From: Acuticoccus sediminis
GTDB taxonomy: Bacteria > Pseudomonadota > Alphaproteobacteria > Rhizobiales > Amorphaceae
DNA length: 64,000 bases
Assembly (NCBI RefSeq): GCF_003258595.1
Contig: NZ_QHHQ01000009.1
Span: 186,001 to 250,000 of the forward strand
Direction: 5' to 3'
In this document: positions 36,477 through 45,185 of the stretch, piece by piece
How positions within the stretch are numbered: position 1 is the first letter of the stretch
Layout of the letters: each line of letters starts with the position of its first letter
Notes under the pieces: generated by a model
Told to the model about the DNA's origin: nothing
Database searches by the model: none
The model's input: the letters and a program-made list of their open reading frames with translations, nothing else
Made by a program: the position numbers and the translations under genes

Positions 36477-37477
36477 GCGTCCGGACCCGCTTCGGCGGCC
36501 GGCACCGTGACGGTGACGGGCATCCCCTGGCGCAGCGCCATGTCCGGGTCCGACACGATGATGCGCATCCGGAACACGAGGTCGGTGCGCAGGCTCGGCG
36601 TCTGCACCGACTTCGGCGTGAACTCGGCCGTCGGCGAGATGAAGCCGATCGTGCCGGAGTAGACGTGGTCGGTGCTGTCGGTGGTGACGTAGACGGTCGC
36701 GCCGGGGTGGACGCGCCCGAGGTCGGGTTCGGAGACGTAGGCGCGCACCCGCACCGGCCGGTCGATGGCGATTGTGAAGACCGTGCCGCCGGCGGCGACG
36801 ATCTCGCCCGGCTCGCGCGCCCGCGTCATCACGAAGCCCTCCTGGACGGCGGTGAGGACGGCATCGTCGAGGGCCGTCTGCGCCTGGTCCTGGGCGGCGA
36901 GGGCGGCGGCAAGCGAAGCCTCGGTGGCGGCGATGTCCTCGGCGCGGCTGCCGGCCTTCATCAGCGACAGCGCCTCCTCGGCCGAGGCGAGGAGGGCCTC
37001 GGCCTCGCGGTAGCTCGCCTCGGCGGAATCGGCCTCGGCCTGGCTGACCGCGTTGGTTCTGACGAGGCGGCTGGCACGGCTGAAGGTCAGCTCGGCCTGC
37101 TTGGCGGTCGCCTTGCGCTGGTCGACGAGCGCGGCGGCCTGGGCGATCTCCTGCGGCCGGTTGCCGGCGAGCGACTTGTCATGCGCGGCCTGGGCGACCG
37201 CCACCTCGGCCTTCGCCGCCGCCAGCGCCTGTTGCAGCGGCACGGGGTCGAGCCGCGCCAGAACCTCGCCGGGCGTGACCCGCGCCCCCTCGTCGATGGG
37301 CATCTCCGCGATCCGCCCGCCGACGCGGAAGGCGACGTCCACGGTGCGCACGTCGACGTTGCCGTAGAGGGTCAGGGCGTCGCCGTCGCCATTGCGGAAC
37401 ACGCCGGTCTTGAACGCCCAGCCGGCGGCGCCGATCGCCGCCACCAGGAGAAGCATGATGATGGCGACTTTCTTCAT
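36473..37477 (-). CDS. HlyD-family adaptor (YbhG-like)
   Basis: 334-residue adaptor with an N-terminal membrane anchor (residues 4-22). Pattern GNVDVRTVDVAFRVGGRI (near 40) leads into the lipoyl half DEGARVTPGEVLARLDP, a long Ala-rich coiled-coil (75-205), the second lipoyl half DAVLTAVQEGFVMTRAREPGEIV and barrel LRTDLVFRMRIIVSDPD. Length and order match YbhG. It overlaps the regulator gene upstream by 4 nt and the ATPase gene downstream by 4 nt. Confidence 0.92.
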   Translation of the reverse strand: MKKVAIIMLLLVAAIGAAGWAFKTGVFRNGDGDALTLYGNVDVRTVDVAFRVGGRIAEMPIDEGARVTPGEVLARLDPVPLQQALAAAKAEVAVAQAAHDKSLAGNRPQEIAQAAALVDQRKATAKQAELTFSRASRLVRTNAVSQAEADSAEASYREAEALLASAEEALSLMKAGSRAEDIAATEASLAAALAAQDQAQTALDDAVLTAVQEGFVMTRAREPGEIVAAGGTVFTIAIDRPVRVRAYVSEPDLGRVHPGATVYVTTDSTDHVYSGTIGFISPTAEFTPKSVQTPSLRTDLVFRMRIIVSDPDMALRQGMPVTVTVPAAEAGPDA

Positions 37478-38115
37478 GAAGGATCCTCGGCCGCGAGCAG
37501 GGCGCGGATGTTGGTCTGGGTGACTCTACGGATGGTCGCGGCGCGCTGCGGCGTCACGGCGTCCCAGCCGGTCAGCGACATGACGGAGGCGTGGGCGACC
37601 CGGAAGACGAGGAGCTGACCGACGATCGTCACGGTGGTGACGTTGATGCGGTCGTCGTCCCAGCCCGGGTGCCCGGCCTCGGCGACGAGGGTGCGCAGGT
37701 GCTGGCCCATCCGCCCGAAGACGCGCTCCTGCAGGATCCGGAACGCCTCGCCGGGGGCCATCTGCTCGCGCACGATGAAGCGCGACAGCGACGCGCTCTC
37801 CGGGCTGAGGAAGAAATTGAGGATGACGCCGGCGATGTCGCAGATCTCGTCGCGCGCCGCCTCGCGGCCGCGGGCCTCCGTCCGGGCGGCGCGGTCCAAG
37901 ACGGGGCCGAGGAACTCGACCAGGCGGTCGGCGACGTAGTGGGCGGCGGCGAGGTGGAGCCCGTCCTTGCCGCCGTAGTGGTAGGTGATCGAGGACATCA
38001 CGGTGTCCGCCTCGCGGGCGATGTCGCGCGTGCGCACCCCCTCGACCCCCTTCATTCCGAAGTGGTCGACGGCCGTCTGGAGCAGGCGGCGGTTGGTGGA
38101 CGACTTCGTGGGCAA
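37474..38115 (-). CDS. TetR-family regulator of the exporter operon (CecR/YbiH-like)
   Basis: 213-residue regulator. The N-terminal helix-turn-helix (residues 8-52) reads RRLLQTAVDHFGMKGVEGVRTRDIA and SSITYHYGGKDGLHLAA. The C-terminal domain has the CecR-type FLSPESASLSRFIVREQMAPGEAF. It is first in the operon, as cecR is in E. coli, so it is probably the local repressor. The only usable start before the DNA-binding domain is TTG at 38115, without a clear ribosome site. A TTGTTC/GAACAA dyad lies 46 nt upstream. Confidence 0.9.
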   Translation of the reverse strand: MPTKSSTNRRLLQTAVDHFGMKGVEGVRTRDIAREADTVMSSITYHYGGKDGLHLAAAHYVADRLVEFLGPVLDRAARTEARGREAARDEICDIAGVILNFFLSPESASLSRFIVREQMAPGEAFRILQERVFGRMGQHLRTLVAEAGHPGWDDDRINVTTVTIVGQLLVFRVAHASVMSLTGWDAVTPQRAATIRRVTQTNIRALLAAEDPS

Positions 38116-38161
38116 GGCGAACGACCGGGCCGGAAACGGGGTGGCGAGCTGACGAATCCTA

Positions 38162-38181
38162 TTGTTCGTTCATTTGAACAA
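38162..38181. promoter_or_regulatory. Candidate TetR/CecR operator
   Basis: TTGTTC (38162-38167) and GAACAA (38176-38181) form an outer dyad; GTTCA-TT-TGAAC (38168-38179) is an overlapping inner palindrome. It sits in the AT-rich spot just upstream of the regulator gene, typical of TetR autoregulation. Confidence 0.5.
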
Positions 38182-38265
38182 ATTTTCAATCCCATTCCGG
38201 CGCGGCCGCACCAGCGCACGGAATGCGCCGATGCGGGGCTTTTGCGATGGCGAACGGGGACCCCC

Positions 38266-40074
38266 TCAGGTCGCCGTCGCCGGCGCCTTTCGGCTCTCGC
38301 CCGACTTGGCGGGAAGCTTCTCCGGCGCCGGGAGGCAGGGGCCGCCGGGGTCGCGGATCAGGTGGACGCTGCGGTTGAAGAAGCCGCTCCGGTCGCACCG
38401 GCCGATGTGCAGGATCGCCGCGTCCGGCAGCTCGCTCTGCAGGGTGTCGAGCACCGACTTGCCGCCGCGGTCGGGCAGCCCCCTCAATGCCTGGTCGATG
38501 ACGATCCAGTCCGGGCGCTGCAGCAGGACACGGGCAAAGGCGATCGCCTGCAGCTCCTCGTGGGCGAGCTCGCGGTCCCAGCGCGCGGTGCGGTCGAGCG
38601 ACGGGATGAGGCGGTTGAGGCCGACCTTCTCCAGCACCGCCGCCAGCTCGCCGTCGCTGAACTTGGCGCGGGGGTGCGGGTACGCGAGGACGGAGCCCAG
38701 CGCCTCGGGCGGCGTATAGGGCCGGCGGGGCATGAACGCGATGTCGGCGTTGGCCGGCAGCTCGACCCGGCCGCAGCCCGCGGGCCAGAGCCCGGCGAGC
38801 GCCTGGAAGACGAAGTGCCCGCCGGAGCCCGGCGGGGCGACAATCTCCACATGCTCGCCCGGGCCGACCTCGACGTGCGTCTCGTCGAGCGCGATGCTCC
38901 CGCTCGGCGTCGTGATCCTGAGCCCGTCGACCACCATCCGCCGGTCGGTCGACTTCACGACCTCGATCTGGTCGAGGTCGTTGTCCTCCAGCAGGTCCAT
39001 CGCGATCACCGCCTGCCGGAAGGTGGCGACGCGGCCGAAGGTGGCCCGCCAGTCGGCGATGGTGGAGAAGTTGTCGATCGACCAGCGCAGGGACTGCTGC
39101 ACCTGGTTGAAGGCGCCGACCACCATCATCAGCTGGCCGAACGAGAGGTCACCGCCGAAATAGCCCGGCGCGGCGACAAGGATCGGCGCGATCAGCGTGA
39201 ACCAGCCGTAGCCGGCGGTGATCCAGGTGAGGCGGGTCTGCGCGGTGACGATCCGGCGCATCATGGCGAGGACGCGCGACAGCTCGCGGCTGAGGCGGAC
39301 CCGCTCGTCCCCTTCGCCGCGCGCCAGGGTGACGTCGTCGATATGCTCGTTGAGGCGCACCAGTGCGACGCGGAACTCCGCCTCCTGGGCGTAGCGGTCG
39401 GCGTTGAGGGTGAAGAGCGGCCGCCCGACTAGGTAGCTGACGAAGGACGCCGTGGTCGCGTAGAACAGCGCGCACCACACCATGTAGCCGGGCACGGTGA
39501 AGCTCTCGCCGTTCACGTTGAACACGACGCTCTCCGACAGCACCCAGAGCACGCCGATGAAGCTGACCAGCAGCATGCTGGCCTGGAAGAGGCCGACGCC
39601 GAGGTCGGTCGACAGCTCCGTCAGGTGGCGCGCGTCCTCGTGGATGCGCTGGTCGGGGTTGGTGCCGATCTCGCCAGCGCCGGCAATGCGGAAGGCGCGG
39701 CCGGGCTTCAGCCACTGCTCGAACAGCTCCTGGACGAGCCCCTCCCGAAGCTTCAGCTTCAGCATCAGGTTGAGCCAGCTCTGGGAGACGTTGAGGACCA
39801 GCAGTCCCACCACGATGACCGCGAAGACGCCGAGCTGGTGGACGAACTGGTTGAAGTTCTTCTGCGACAGGGCGTCGTAGAAGGGCTGGTTCCAGGCGTT
39901 GAGCTGGATCTGACCGTAGGCGGTGAGGAGGACGACGGCGACGAGGCCTGCGACGATCAGCGTCACGTGCTGGCGCACCGTCGAGTCCAGGAACGCGCGG
40001 GACAGGGAGGCGAGCTGTCGTCTGAAATCCGTCCAACCTGCCGACGCAGGCTGGACGTCGAGCGTTTCGGTCAT
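38266..40074 (-). CDS. SbmA/BacA-YddA-like ABC transporter with degenerate ATPase motifs
   Basis: 602-residue fused membrane-ATPase protein. The membrane part shows NAWNQPFYDALSQKNFNQF near residue 57, a BacA/YddA hallmark, and about six helices. The ATPase part keeps the family frame (FMPRRPYTPPEALGSVLAYP, ARVLLQRPDW), but the key residues are lost. Walker A GxGKS reads GSGGHF (416-421, no Lys), the LSGGEQQR signature reads AHEELQA, and Walker B DE reads DQ (527-528), with the D-loop also changed. It is therefore unlikely to hydrolyse ATP. BacA/SbmA itself runs on proton motive force without an ATPase domain, so a proton-driven peptide or cobalamin carrier is plausible. Start 40074 chosen by family fit. 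Confidence 0.82.
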   Translation of the reverse strand: MTETLDVQPASAGWTDFRRQLASLSRAFLDSTVRQHVTLIVAGLVAVVLLTAYGQIQLNAWNQPFYDALSQKNFNQFVHQLGVFAVIVVGLLVLNVSQSWLNLMLKLKLREGLVQELFEQWLKPGRAFRIAGAGEIGTNPDQRIHEDARHLTELSTDLGVGLFQASMLLVSFIGVLWVLSESVVFNVNGESFTVPGYMVWCALFYATTASFVSYLVGRPLFTLNADRYAQEAEFRVALVRLNEHIDDVTLARGEGDERVRLSRELSRVLAMMRRIVTAQTRLTWITAGYGWFTLIAPILVAAPGYFGGDLSFGQLMMVVGAFNQVQQSLRWSIDNFSTIADWRATFGRVATFRQAVIAMDLLEDNDLDQIEVVKSTDRRMVVDGLRITTPSGSIALDETHVEVGPGEHVEIVAPPGSGGHFVFQALAGLWPAGCGRVELPANADIAFMPRRPYTPPEALGSVLAYPHPRAKFSDGELAAVLEKVGLNRLIPSLDRTARWDRELAHEELQAIAFARVLLQRPDWIVIDQALRGLPDRGGKSVLDTLQSELPDAAILHIGRCDRSGFFNRSVHLIRDPGGPCLPAPEKLPAKSGESRKAPATAT

Positions 40075-40323
40075 GACGAGAGGACTCCACAGTGAGCGCG
40101 GTCCAGGTGCCGACCGGGCCGCGATCGCCCGCGCCGGTTCCCCTTGGAACGTGACCTTCGAACACCGCGCCGGATCCCGGGGCGGCTCGCTCTTATAGAG
40201 GGATCGCGCCGCCCGAATCCAAGCCCTCCCGGCCGAACGGGAAAATGCCGCGGCGGCCGCCACATTGGCGCCGCTCTTGCCACGTTTTGCCCCGCCGGCG
40301 GCCTCCCTTTCCGACCATTCGGA

Positions 40324-41325
40324 TCAGGGCAGCTCCAGCACCACCTTGCCGTTGACCTTGTTGGCCTCGATCAGGCGATGCGCCTCGGAGGCTTCGGCGA
40401 GGGGGAAGGTGCGGTCGACCACGGGGCGCACCGCGCCGCGCTCGAACAGCGGCCAGACGTGCTCCCGCAGCGCCGCGGCGATGGCGCCCTTCTCGGCGAC
40501 CGGGCGGGCGCGAAGCGTGGAGCCGGTGATCGTCGCCTGCTTGCGCATCATGAGGGAGATGTCGAGCTCGGCGACGCGCCCGGCCAGCGACGCGATCGAG
40601 ACCATCCGCCCGCGGTAGGCGAGGCAGCGCAGGTTCTCCGGGAAGAACGGCCCGCCGCGCATGTCGAGGACCACGTCGACGCCCTTGCCGCCGGTCGCCT
40701 CGAGGACGCGGTCGGCGAAGTTCTCCGTGGTGTAGTCGATGGCGACCTCCGCCCCCAGCGAGCGGCAGAGGGCGGCCTTCCGCTCGTCGCGCACCGTCGC
40801 GAGGACGCGCGCGCCCATCGCCGCCGCCAGCGCGATGGCGGTGGTGCCGATGCCCGACGCGCCGCCATGGACAAGGAGCGTCTCGCCGGCGGCGAGGCGG
40901 CCGAGCAGGAAGACGTTGGCCCAGACGGTGAAGTAGGTCTCGGGGATCGCCGCGGCCTCGACCGCGCTGAGCCCGCCCGGGATCGGCAGCACCTGGACGG
41001 CGGGCGCCGCGACGTACTGCGCGTAGCCGCCGCCCGCGACGAGGGCGCAGACCCGGTCGCCGACCGCGAAGCCGTCGACCGCGGCGCCGATCGCGACCAC
41101 CTCGCCGGCGACCTCGAGGCCGAGGATGTCCGTCACTCCCGGCGGCGGCGGGTAGTTGCCCAGACGCTGGACGATGTCGGGGCGGTTGACGCCCGCGGCC
41201 TCCACGCGGATGAGGACTTCGCCTTCACCCGGCTCCGGACGCGGCGCCTCGAGGACCTTCAGGACTTCCGGGCCGCCGAACGGCTCGGCCCTTACGCATT
41301 GCATCGTCATCGCTGTTCCGCTCAT
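40324..41325 (-). CDS. NADPH:quinone reductase (zeta-crystallin/PIG3-like MDR)
   Basis: 333-residue zinc-free medium-chain reductase. Landmarks are VEAAGVNRPDIVQRLGNYP (near residue 43), PGVTDILGLEVAGEV, LVHGGASGIGTTAIALA (NADPH loop, near 150) and RVLEATGGKGVDVVLDMRGG. The PIG3 subgroup reduces quinones and activated enoyl compounds. The start at 41325 overlaps the SDR stop as ATGA; an in-frame ATG at 41310 is an alternative. It is the last gene of the Liv/ThDP operon, downstream of an SDR and a zinc dehydrogenase. Confidence 0.9.
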   Translation of the reverse strand: MSGTAMTMQCVRAEPFGGPEVLKVLEAPRPEPGEGEVLIRVEAAGVNRPDIVQRLGNYPPPPGVTDILGLEVAGEVVAIGAAVDGFAVGDRVCALVAGGGYAQYVAAPAVQVLPIPGGLSAVEAAAIPETYFTVWANVFLLGRLAAGETLLVHGGASGIGTTAIALAAAMGARVLATVRDERKAALCRSLGAEVAIDYTTENFADRVLEATGGKGVDVVLDMRGGPFFPENLRCLAYRGRMVSIASLAGRVAELDISLMMRKQATITGSTLRARPVAEKGAIAAALREHVWPLFERGAVRPVVDRTFPLAEASEAHRLIEANKVNGKVVLELP

Positions 41326-42077
41326 CCCATGAAGTGCCCGCCGTTCACGTCCAGGACGATGCCGGTGACGAAACCGGCGCCGTCGGACGCGAGGTAGGCG
41401 ACGGCCTCGGCCACGTCTTCGGTCGTGCCGATGCGGCCGACCGGGATCGAGGCGACGTAGGCGGTGTTCACCGCGGCGCCGGCGGTCGCGGCCATCGGCG
41501 TCTCGATCCGCCCCGGCGCGATGCAGTTGACGGTGACGCCGTCGTGGCCGACCTCGCCGGCGAGCGTGCGCGAGAAGGCGACGAGCCCGGCCTTCGAGGC
41601 GGCGTAGTGCGAGCCGGCGACGGTCGATTTCGTGCGCGCGGCCTGGGAGGACATGTTGACGATCCGCCCCCAGCCCTTCGCCCGCATTCCCGGCACGGCC
41701 GCCTTGCAGATGAGGAACGGCGCGGTCAGGTTGACGTCGAGCACCGACTGCCATTCGGCGAGCGCCGTCTCCTGGACCGGCGCGCGCTTGCCGTCGTGCT
41801 TGGGCGAGATGCCGGCGTTGTTGACGACGATGTCGATCGCGCCATGCCGCTCGACGAGCGCGGCCATGAACGGTGCGATCGACGCAAGGTCGGACAGGTC
41901 CACCGTGACGGCGCTGGTGCGGCCACCGGCGGCGGCGATCTCGTCGGCGCGCGCCTCGACCTCGGGGAGGATGTCTGCGAGGATGACGTGGTGGCCCTCG
42001 GCGACGAGGCGCCGGGCGATTTCGGCGCCGATGCCGCGCGCCGCGCCGGTCACGAGGGCGGTGCGGGGCGCGCTCAT
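41322..42077 (-). CDS. SDR-family dehydrogenase/reductase (FabG-like fold)
   Basis: 251-residue classical SDR. Cofactor loop TGAARGIG (residues 10-17), NNAG near 87, catalytic Ser in NMSSQAAR, YAASK (Tyr/Lys pair near 157-161) and the C-terminal GIVLDVNGGHFMG. Asp at the end of beta-2 (LADILP) points to NAD preference. It probably oxidises or reduces a sugar- or hydroxy-acid intermediate of the operon's pathway. It overlaps both neighbours by 4 nt. Confidence 0.93.
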   Translation of the reverse strand: MSAPRTALVTGAARGIGAEIARRLVAEGHHVILADILPEVEARADEIAAAGGRTSAVTVDLSDLASIAPFMAALVERHGAIDIVVNNAGISPKHDGKRAPVQETALAEWQSVLDVNLTAPFLICKAAVPGMRAKGWGRIVNMSSQAARTKSTVAGSHYAASKAGLVAFSRTLAGEVGHDGVTVNCIAPGRIETPMAATAGAAVNTAYVASIPVGRIGTTEDVAEAVAYLASDGAGFVTGIVLDVNGGHFMG

Positions 42078-43117
42078 CGCGGCGCCTCGTCCTGCGGGAA
42101 GATCATGACCTTGTTCGCTTCCTTGTTCTTGGCCCGGGCGAAGGCCTGGGCGATGTTGGCGAGCGGCTCGCGGTGGGTGATCATCGGGCGAAGTGCCTCG
42201 GGGTCGTCGGCGATGCGCCGGACCACCGCCGCCCAGTCCTCCGGCCGCGACCCGTGCGAGGCGCGGATCTGCAGCTTGCGGCGCACGAAATCGACCGGCT
42301 CGAAGGTGATCGTCTCGTGGTGGATGCCGGTGAGGACCAGCACGCCCTCCTTGCGCAGGAGCGCCAGCCCGTCCGCCACGCTGACCGCCTGTCCCGAGGC
42401 TTCCAGCACGACGTCAGCCCCCGCCTCGGCGCGCAGGAACGCCGCATGGGCGCCCTCGGCGGCGAAGTCGCAGGTCGCCTCGAAGCCGAGGCGGCGGCAG
42501 ACATCGAGCCGAAGCGCGTCGTTGAAGCCAGCGATCGCCACCGCCGCGCCCTTGTCGCGCGCCGCGACGGCGATGGCCTGGCCGATGGTGCCGGGCCCCA
42601 GCACCACCACGCGGTCCCCGGCCTTCACCTCGCCGACCTCCACCGCGCGGCGTCCGACGCACAGCGGCTCGGTGAGCGCGGCGACCTCGAAGTCGACGTG
42701 GTCGGCGAGGGGGAAGAGGCCGCCTTCGCGCACCACGACATGGGCGGCGAAGGCACCGTCGGCGTAGAGGCCGAGGGTGCGCTTGTTCTCGCAGTTCTGC
42801 CCGTCGCCGCGCGCGCAGGCGGCGCACCGGCCGCACGGGCTCGACGGCCAGACGGTCACCCGGTCGCCCGCGCGCGCGCGCGTGACCTCCGGGCCGACCT
42901 CCGTGACGACGCCGGCGAATTCATGGCCCAGCGTGACCGGCAGGTGCGGAATCATGAAGTCGTACCCGCCGCTCCAGTCGAGGACGTGGACGTCCGAGCC
43001 GCAGATGCCGACCGCCTCGACCCGGACGGCGACTTCGTGGGGGCCGGGCCGGCGCGGCGGCGGGGCGTCCTCGAGCGCAAGGCCGGGCCCCGGTGTGATC
43101 TTCCTGTAGGCGAGCAT
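42074..43117 (-). CDS. Zinc-dependent alcohol/polyol dehydrogenase (sorbitol/threonine dehydrogenase-like)
   Basis: 347-residue MDR. Catalytic zinc site GICGSDVH (about residues 37-44), GHEFAGVVTEVG (63-74), and a structural zinc loop with four Cys in SSPCGRCAACARGDGQNC (about 92-109). The NAD loop is VVVLGPGTIGQAIAV. The catalytic core resembles sorbitol, threonine and galactitol dehydrogenases. The start at 43117 gives a standard N-terminus. It follows livK after 74 nt that contain a strong hairpin, and overlaps the SDR gene by 4 nt. Confidence 0.92.
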   Translation of the reverse strand: MLAYRKITPGPGLALEDAPPPRRPGPHEVAVRVEAVGICGSDVHVLDWSGGYDFMIPHLPVTLGHEFAGVVTEVGPEVTRARAGDRVTVWPSSPCGRCAACARGDGQNCENKRTLGLYADGAFAAHVVVREGGLFPLADHVDFEVAALTEPLCVGRRAVEVGEVKAGDRVVVLGPGTIGQAIAVAARDKGAAVAIAGFNDALRLDVCRRLGFEATCDFAAEGAHAAFLRAEAGADVVLEASGQAVSVADGLALLRKEGVLVLTGIHHETITFEPVDFVRRKLQIRASHGSRPEDWAAVVRRIADDPEALRPMITHREPLANIAQAFARAKNKEANKVMIFPQDEAPR

Positions 43118-43149
43118 TCGTCCAGCTTTCGTTGCGTGGGGCGAGGCGG

Positions 43150-43183
43150 GGGCGAGCGCGGACAAGGGGGCCCGCGCCCGCCC
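43150..43183 (-). terminator. Intra-operon hairpin after livK
   Basis: GGGCG-A-GCGCGG (43150-43161) pairs with CCGCGC-C-CGCCC (43172-43183), with one internal mismatch and a 10-nt loop, 8 nt past the binding-protein stop. No T-tract. Likely a stabiliser or attenuator that lets binding protein exceed the distal dehydrogenases. Confidence 0.55.
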
Positions 43184-43191
43184 GAGCGGCC

Positions 43192-44463
43192 TCAGATCGA
43201 GCCGCGATCGCCCCAGCCCGGCAGAGGCAGGCCCTTGATGCTCGAGATCGCGAGATCGTCCGGCGCGACGGTCTTGATCCCCTGGTTCTGCCACTGGTCG
43301 AAGGTGGGGAAGGCGCGGGTGTTGTTCTGCGTCTGCGGATCGAACTTGGTGCCCCAGCCGACGATGCTGGAGCCGACCGGCTTGTCGAGCGCGAGCGCCG
43401 CCTCGCGGATCGCCTCGGCGTCCATGTCGCCCGCCGCGGGGAGGACGTCGTTGAGGACGATCCACATGGCGTTGAAGCCCATACCCGAGTGCGCCGAGGG
43501 CTTGCGGCTGAAGCGCTTCTCGTACTCCTGGTGGAAGCGCTCGAAGAGCGTCGCGGTCTCCGGCGTCAGGCCCTCGGGGTTGATGTAGACGGACGTGCCG
43601 GCATTGAGGACGCCGTTGACGTCGTTGCCCAGCGCCTCGGCGAACTCGTTGACGTTGTGGGCGCCGCCGTTGCCGACCATCGCCTTGACGTCGAGGTTCG
43701 CCTCGCGCGCCTGACGCCAGAAAAGGATACCGTCCGGGGTGTACTGGCAGGCCACGATGACGTCCGGCTGAAGCTGCTTGTAGCGCTGGACGATGGGCGA
43801 CAGGTCAGTGGTCTTGTAGCTGTAGGAGGTGGCGTCGACGACGTTCACGCCGGCGTCCGCGAACACCTTCTTCGCCGACTCGCCGACGGCCGTGCCGTAG
43901 AAGCTGTCCTCGTAGAGGAGGGCGACCTTGACGTCGGCGGCCTCCATGCCGATCGCCGGCAGCACCTTGTCGAGGGTGAAGTTGGCCGCGCCGCCGCCGA
44001 GCTCGGACGCCGGATAGATGAAGCGGAAGAGATACTTGAAGCCGCGCTGGGTGATGTCGTCGGCGACCGCGCCCTGCTCGAAGTAGACGACGCGGTTGCG
44101 CTCGGCCACCTGGCTCGCCGCGAACGAGATGGACGAGGCGTAGGAGCCCAGGATGAGGGGCACGCGCTCGGAAGTGATGAGGCGCGTCGCCTGCGAGGTC
44201 GCTTCGGTGGAGGAGGGGACGTCGACGGTGACGAGGTCCACCTTGCCGCCGAGGCCGCCGCCGTCCTCCTCGGTGAGCTGCTTGGCAAGCTCGAAGCCGC
44301 GCATCACGTCGTTGCCGAGTGAGGCGAGGGGGCCCGACAGCGGCAGGAGGACGCCGAGCCGCGCGGCGTCCGCGGCGCGCGCCCGGCCGATCCAGGGGGC
44401 GGCCAGAGTCGACGCGCCCGCGGCCAGTGCCAGTTTTCCGAAGTGTCTGCGATTGATTGTCAT
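43192..44463 (-). CDS. Branched-chain-amino-acid-type ABC binding protein (LivK family)
   Basis: 423-residue periplasmic protein with a twin-arginine signal (NRRHFGKL, residues 4-11; cleavage near ARA-A at 30). Type I periplasmic fold: LGVLLPLSGPLASLGNDVMRGFELA (near 36-60), LILGSYASSISFAASQVAERN, VALLYEDSFYGTAVGESAKK and DVIVACQYTPDGILFWRQA. It belongs to the Peripla_BP_6 group, whose members also bind amides, aromatic acids and urea. The linked ThDP enzyme and dehydrogenases argue against plain leucine. It starts 4 nt inside the livF end. Confidence 0.94.
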   Translation of the reverse strand: MTINRRHFGKLALAAGASTLAAPWIGRARAADAARLGVLLPLSGPLASLGNDVMRGFELAKQLTEEDGGGLGGKVDLVTVDVPSSTEATSQATRLITSERVPLILGSYASSISFAASQVAERNRVVYFEQGAVADDITQRGFKYLFRFIYPASELGGGAANFTLDKVLPAIGMEAADVKVALLYEDSFYGTAVGESAKKVFADAGVNVVDATSYSYKTTDLSPIVQRYKQLQPDVIVACQYTPDGILFWRQAREANLDVKAMVGNGGAHNVNEFAEALGNDVNGVLNAGTSVYINPEGLTPETATLFERFHQEYEKRFSRKPSAHSGMGFNAMWIVLNDVLPAAGDMDAEAIREAALALDKPVGSSIVGWGTKFDPQTQNNTRAFPTFDQWQNQGIKTVAPDDLAISSIKGLPLPGWGDRGSI

Positions 44464-45185
44464 AGTGTTTCCTCCTCTGATCCAAGACCAAGGTAGGCGC
44501 GGCGCACCTCTTCGTTGTTCTGGAATTCTGTGCCGCTGCCTGACAGCACGACGCGACCGTGCTGAATGACGTACGCGCGGTCGGCGACCGACAGCGCTTG
44601 ACTGACGTTCTGCTCCACGAGGACGAGCGTGACCCCGCGGTCGCGGATCTTGCGGATCGACTCGTAGACCCGCGTCACCATGATCGGCGCGAGGCCGAGG
44701 GAGACCTCGTCGAGGAGCAGGACCTCCGGCGTCGCGACGAGGCCGCGCGCGATCGCCACCATCTGCTGCTGCCCGCCGGACAGCGTGCCGCCGAGCTGGT
44801 CCGCCCGCTCCTTCAGCACCGGGAAGAGGTCGTAGACCTCCGCCAGACGCTCGGCGAGATGCGGCCGCGCCCGCTTCGAGTAGGCGGCGATCGTCAGGTT
44901 GCGGTGCACCGACATGCGGGTGAAGAGCCGCCGCCCCTCCGGCACCATGACGATGCCGCGCTCCACCAGGTCGTGCGTCCTGAGGCCGGTCACGTCCTCG
45001 CCGTGGAGGCGCACGTGACCCTTGCTGGGAGTGACGATGCCGGAGAGCGCGCGCAGGAGCGTCGTCTTGCCGACGCCGTTGGAGCCGACGATCGCGACGA
45101 CCTCGCCGGCCGCCACCTTGAGGTCGATGCCGAAGAGCACCTGCGCGTCGCCGTAGCCGGCGTGAAGGTTGGTGACGTCAAGCAT
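44460..45185 (-). CDS. ABC transporter ATPase (LivF)
   Basis: 241-residue ATPase. Walker A GSNGVGKTT (about residues 33-41), signature LSGGQQQM and Walker B LLLDEVSLGLAP, where the LivF-type Glu-Val-Ser replaces Glu-Pro. LVPEGRRLF-like text appears as MVPEGRRLFTRMSVHRNL, diagnostic of LivF. It overlaps livG by 8 nt and livK by 4 nt, so the Liv genes are translated as a coupled set. Confidence 0.96.
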   Translation of the reverse strand: MLDVTNLHAGYGDAQVLFGIDLKVAAGEVVAIVGSNGVGKTTLLRALSGIVTPSKGHVRLHGEDVTGLRTHDLVERGIVMVPEGRRLFTRMSVHRNLTIAAYSKRARPHLAERLAEVYDLFPVLKERADQLGGTLSGGQQQMVAIARGLVATPEVLLLDEVSLGLAPIMVTRVYESIRKIRDRGVTLVLVEQNVSQALSVADRAYVIQHGRVVLSGSGTEFQNNEEVRRAYLGLGSEEETL

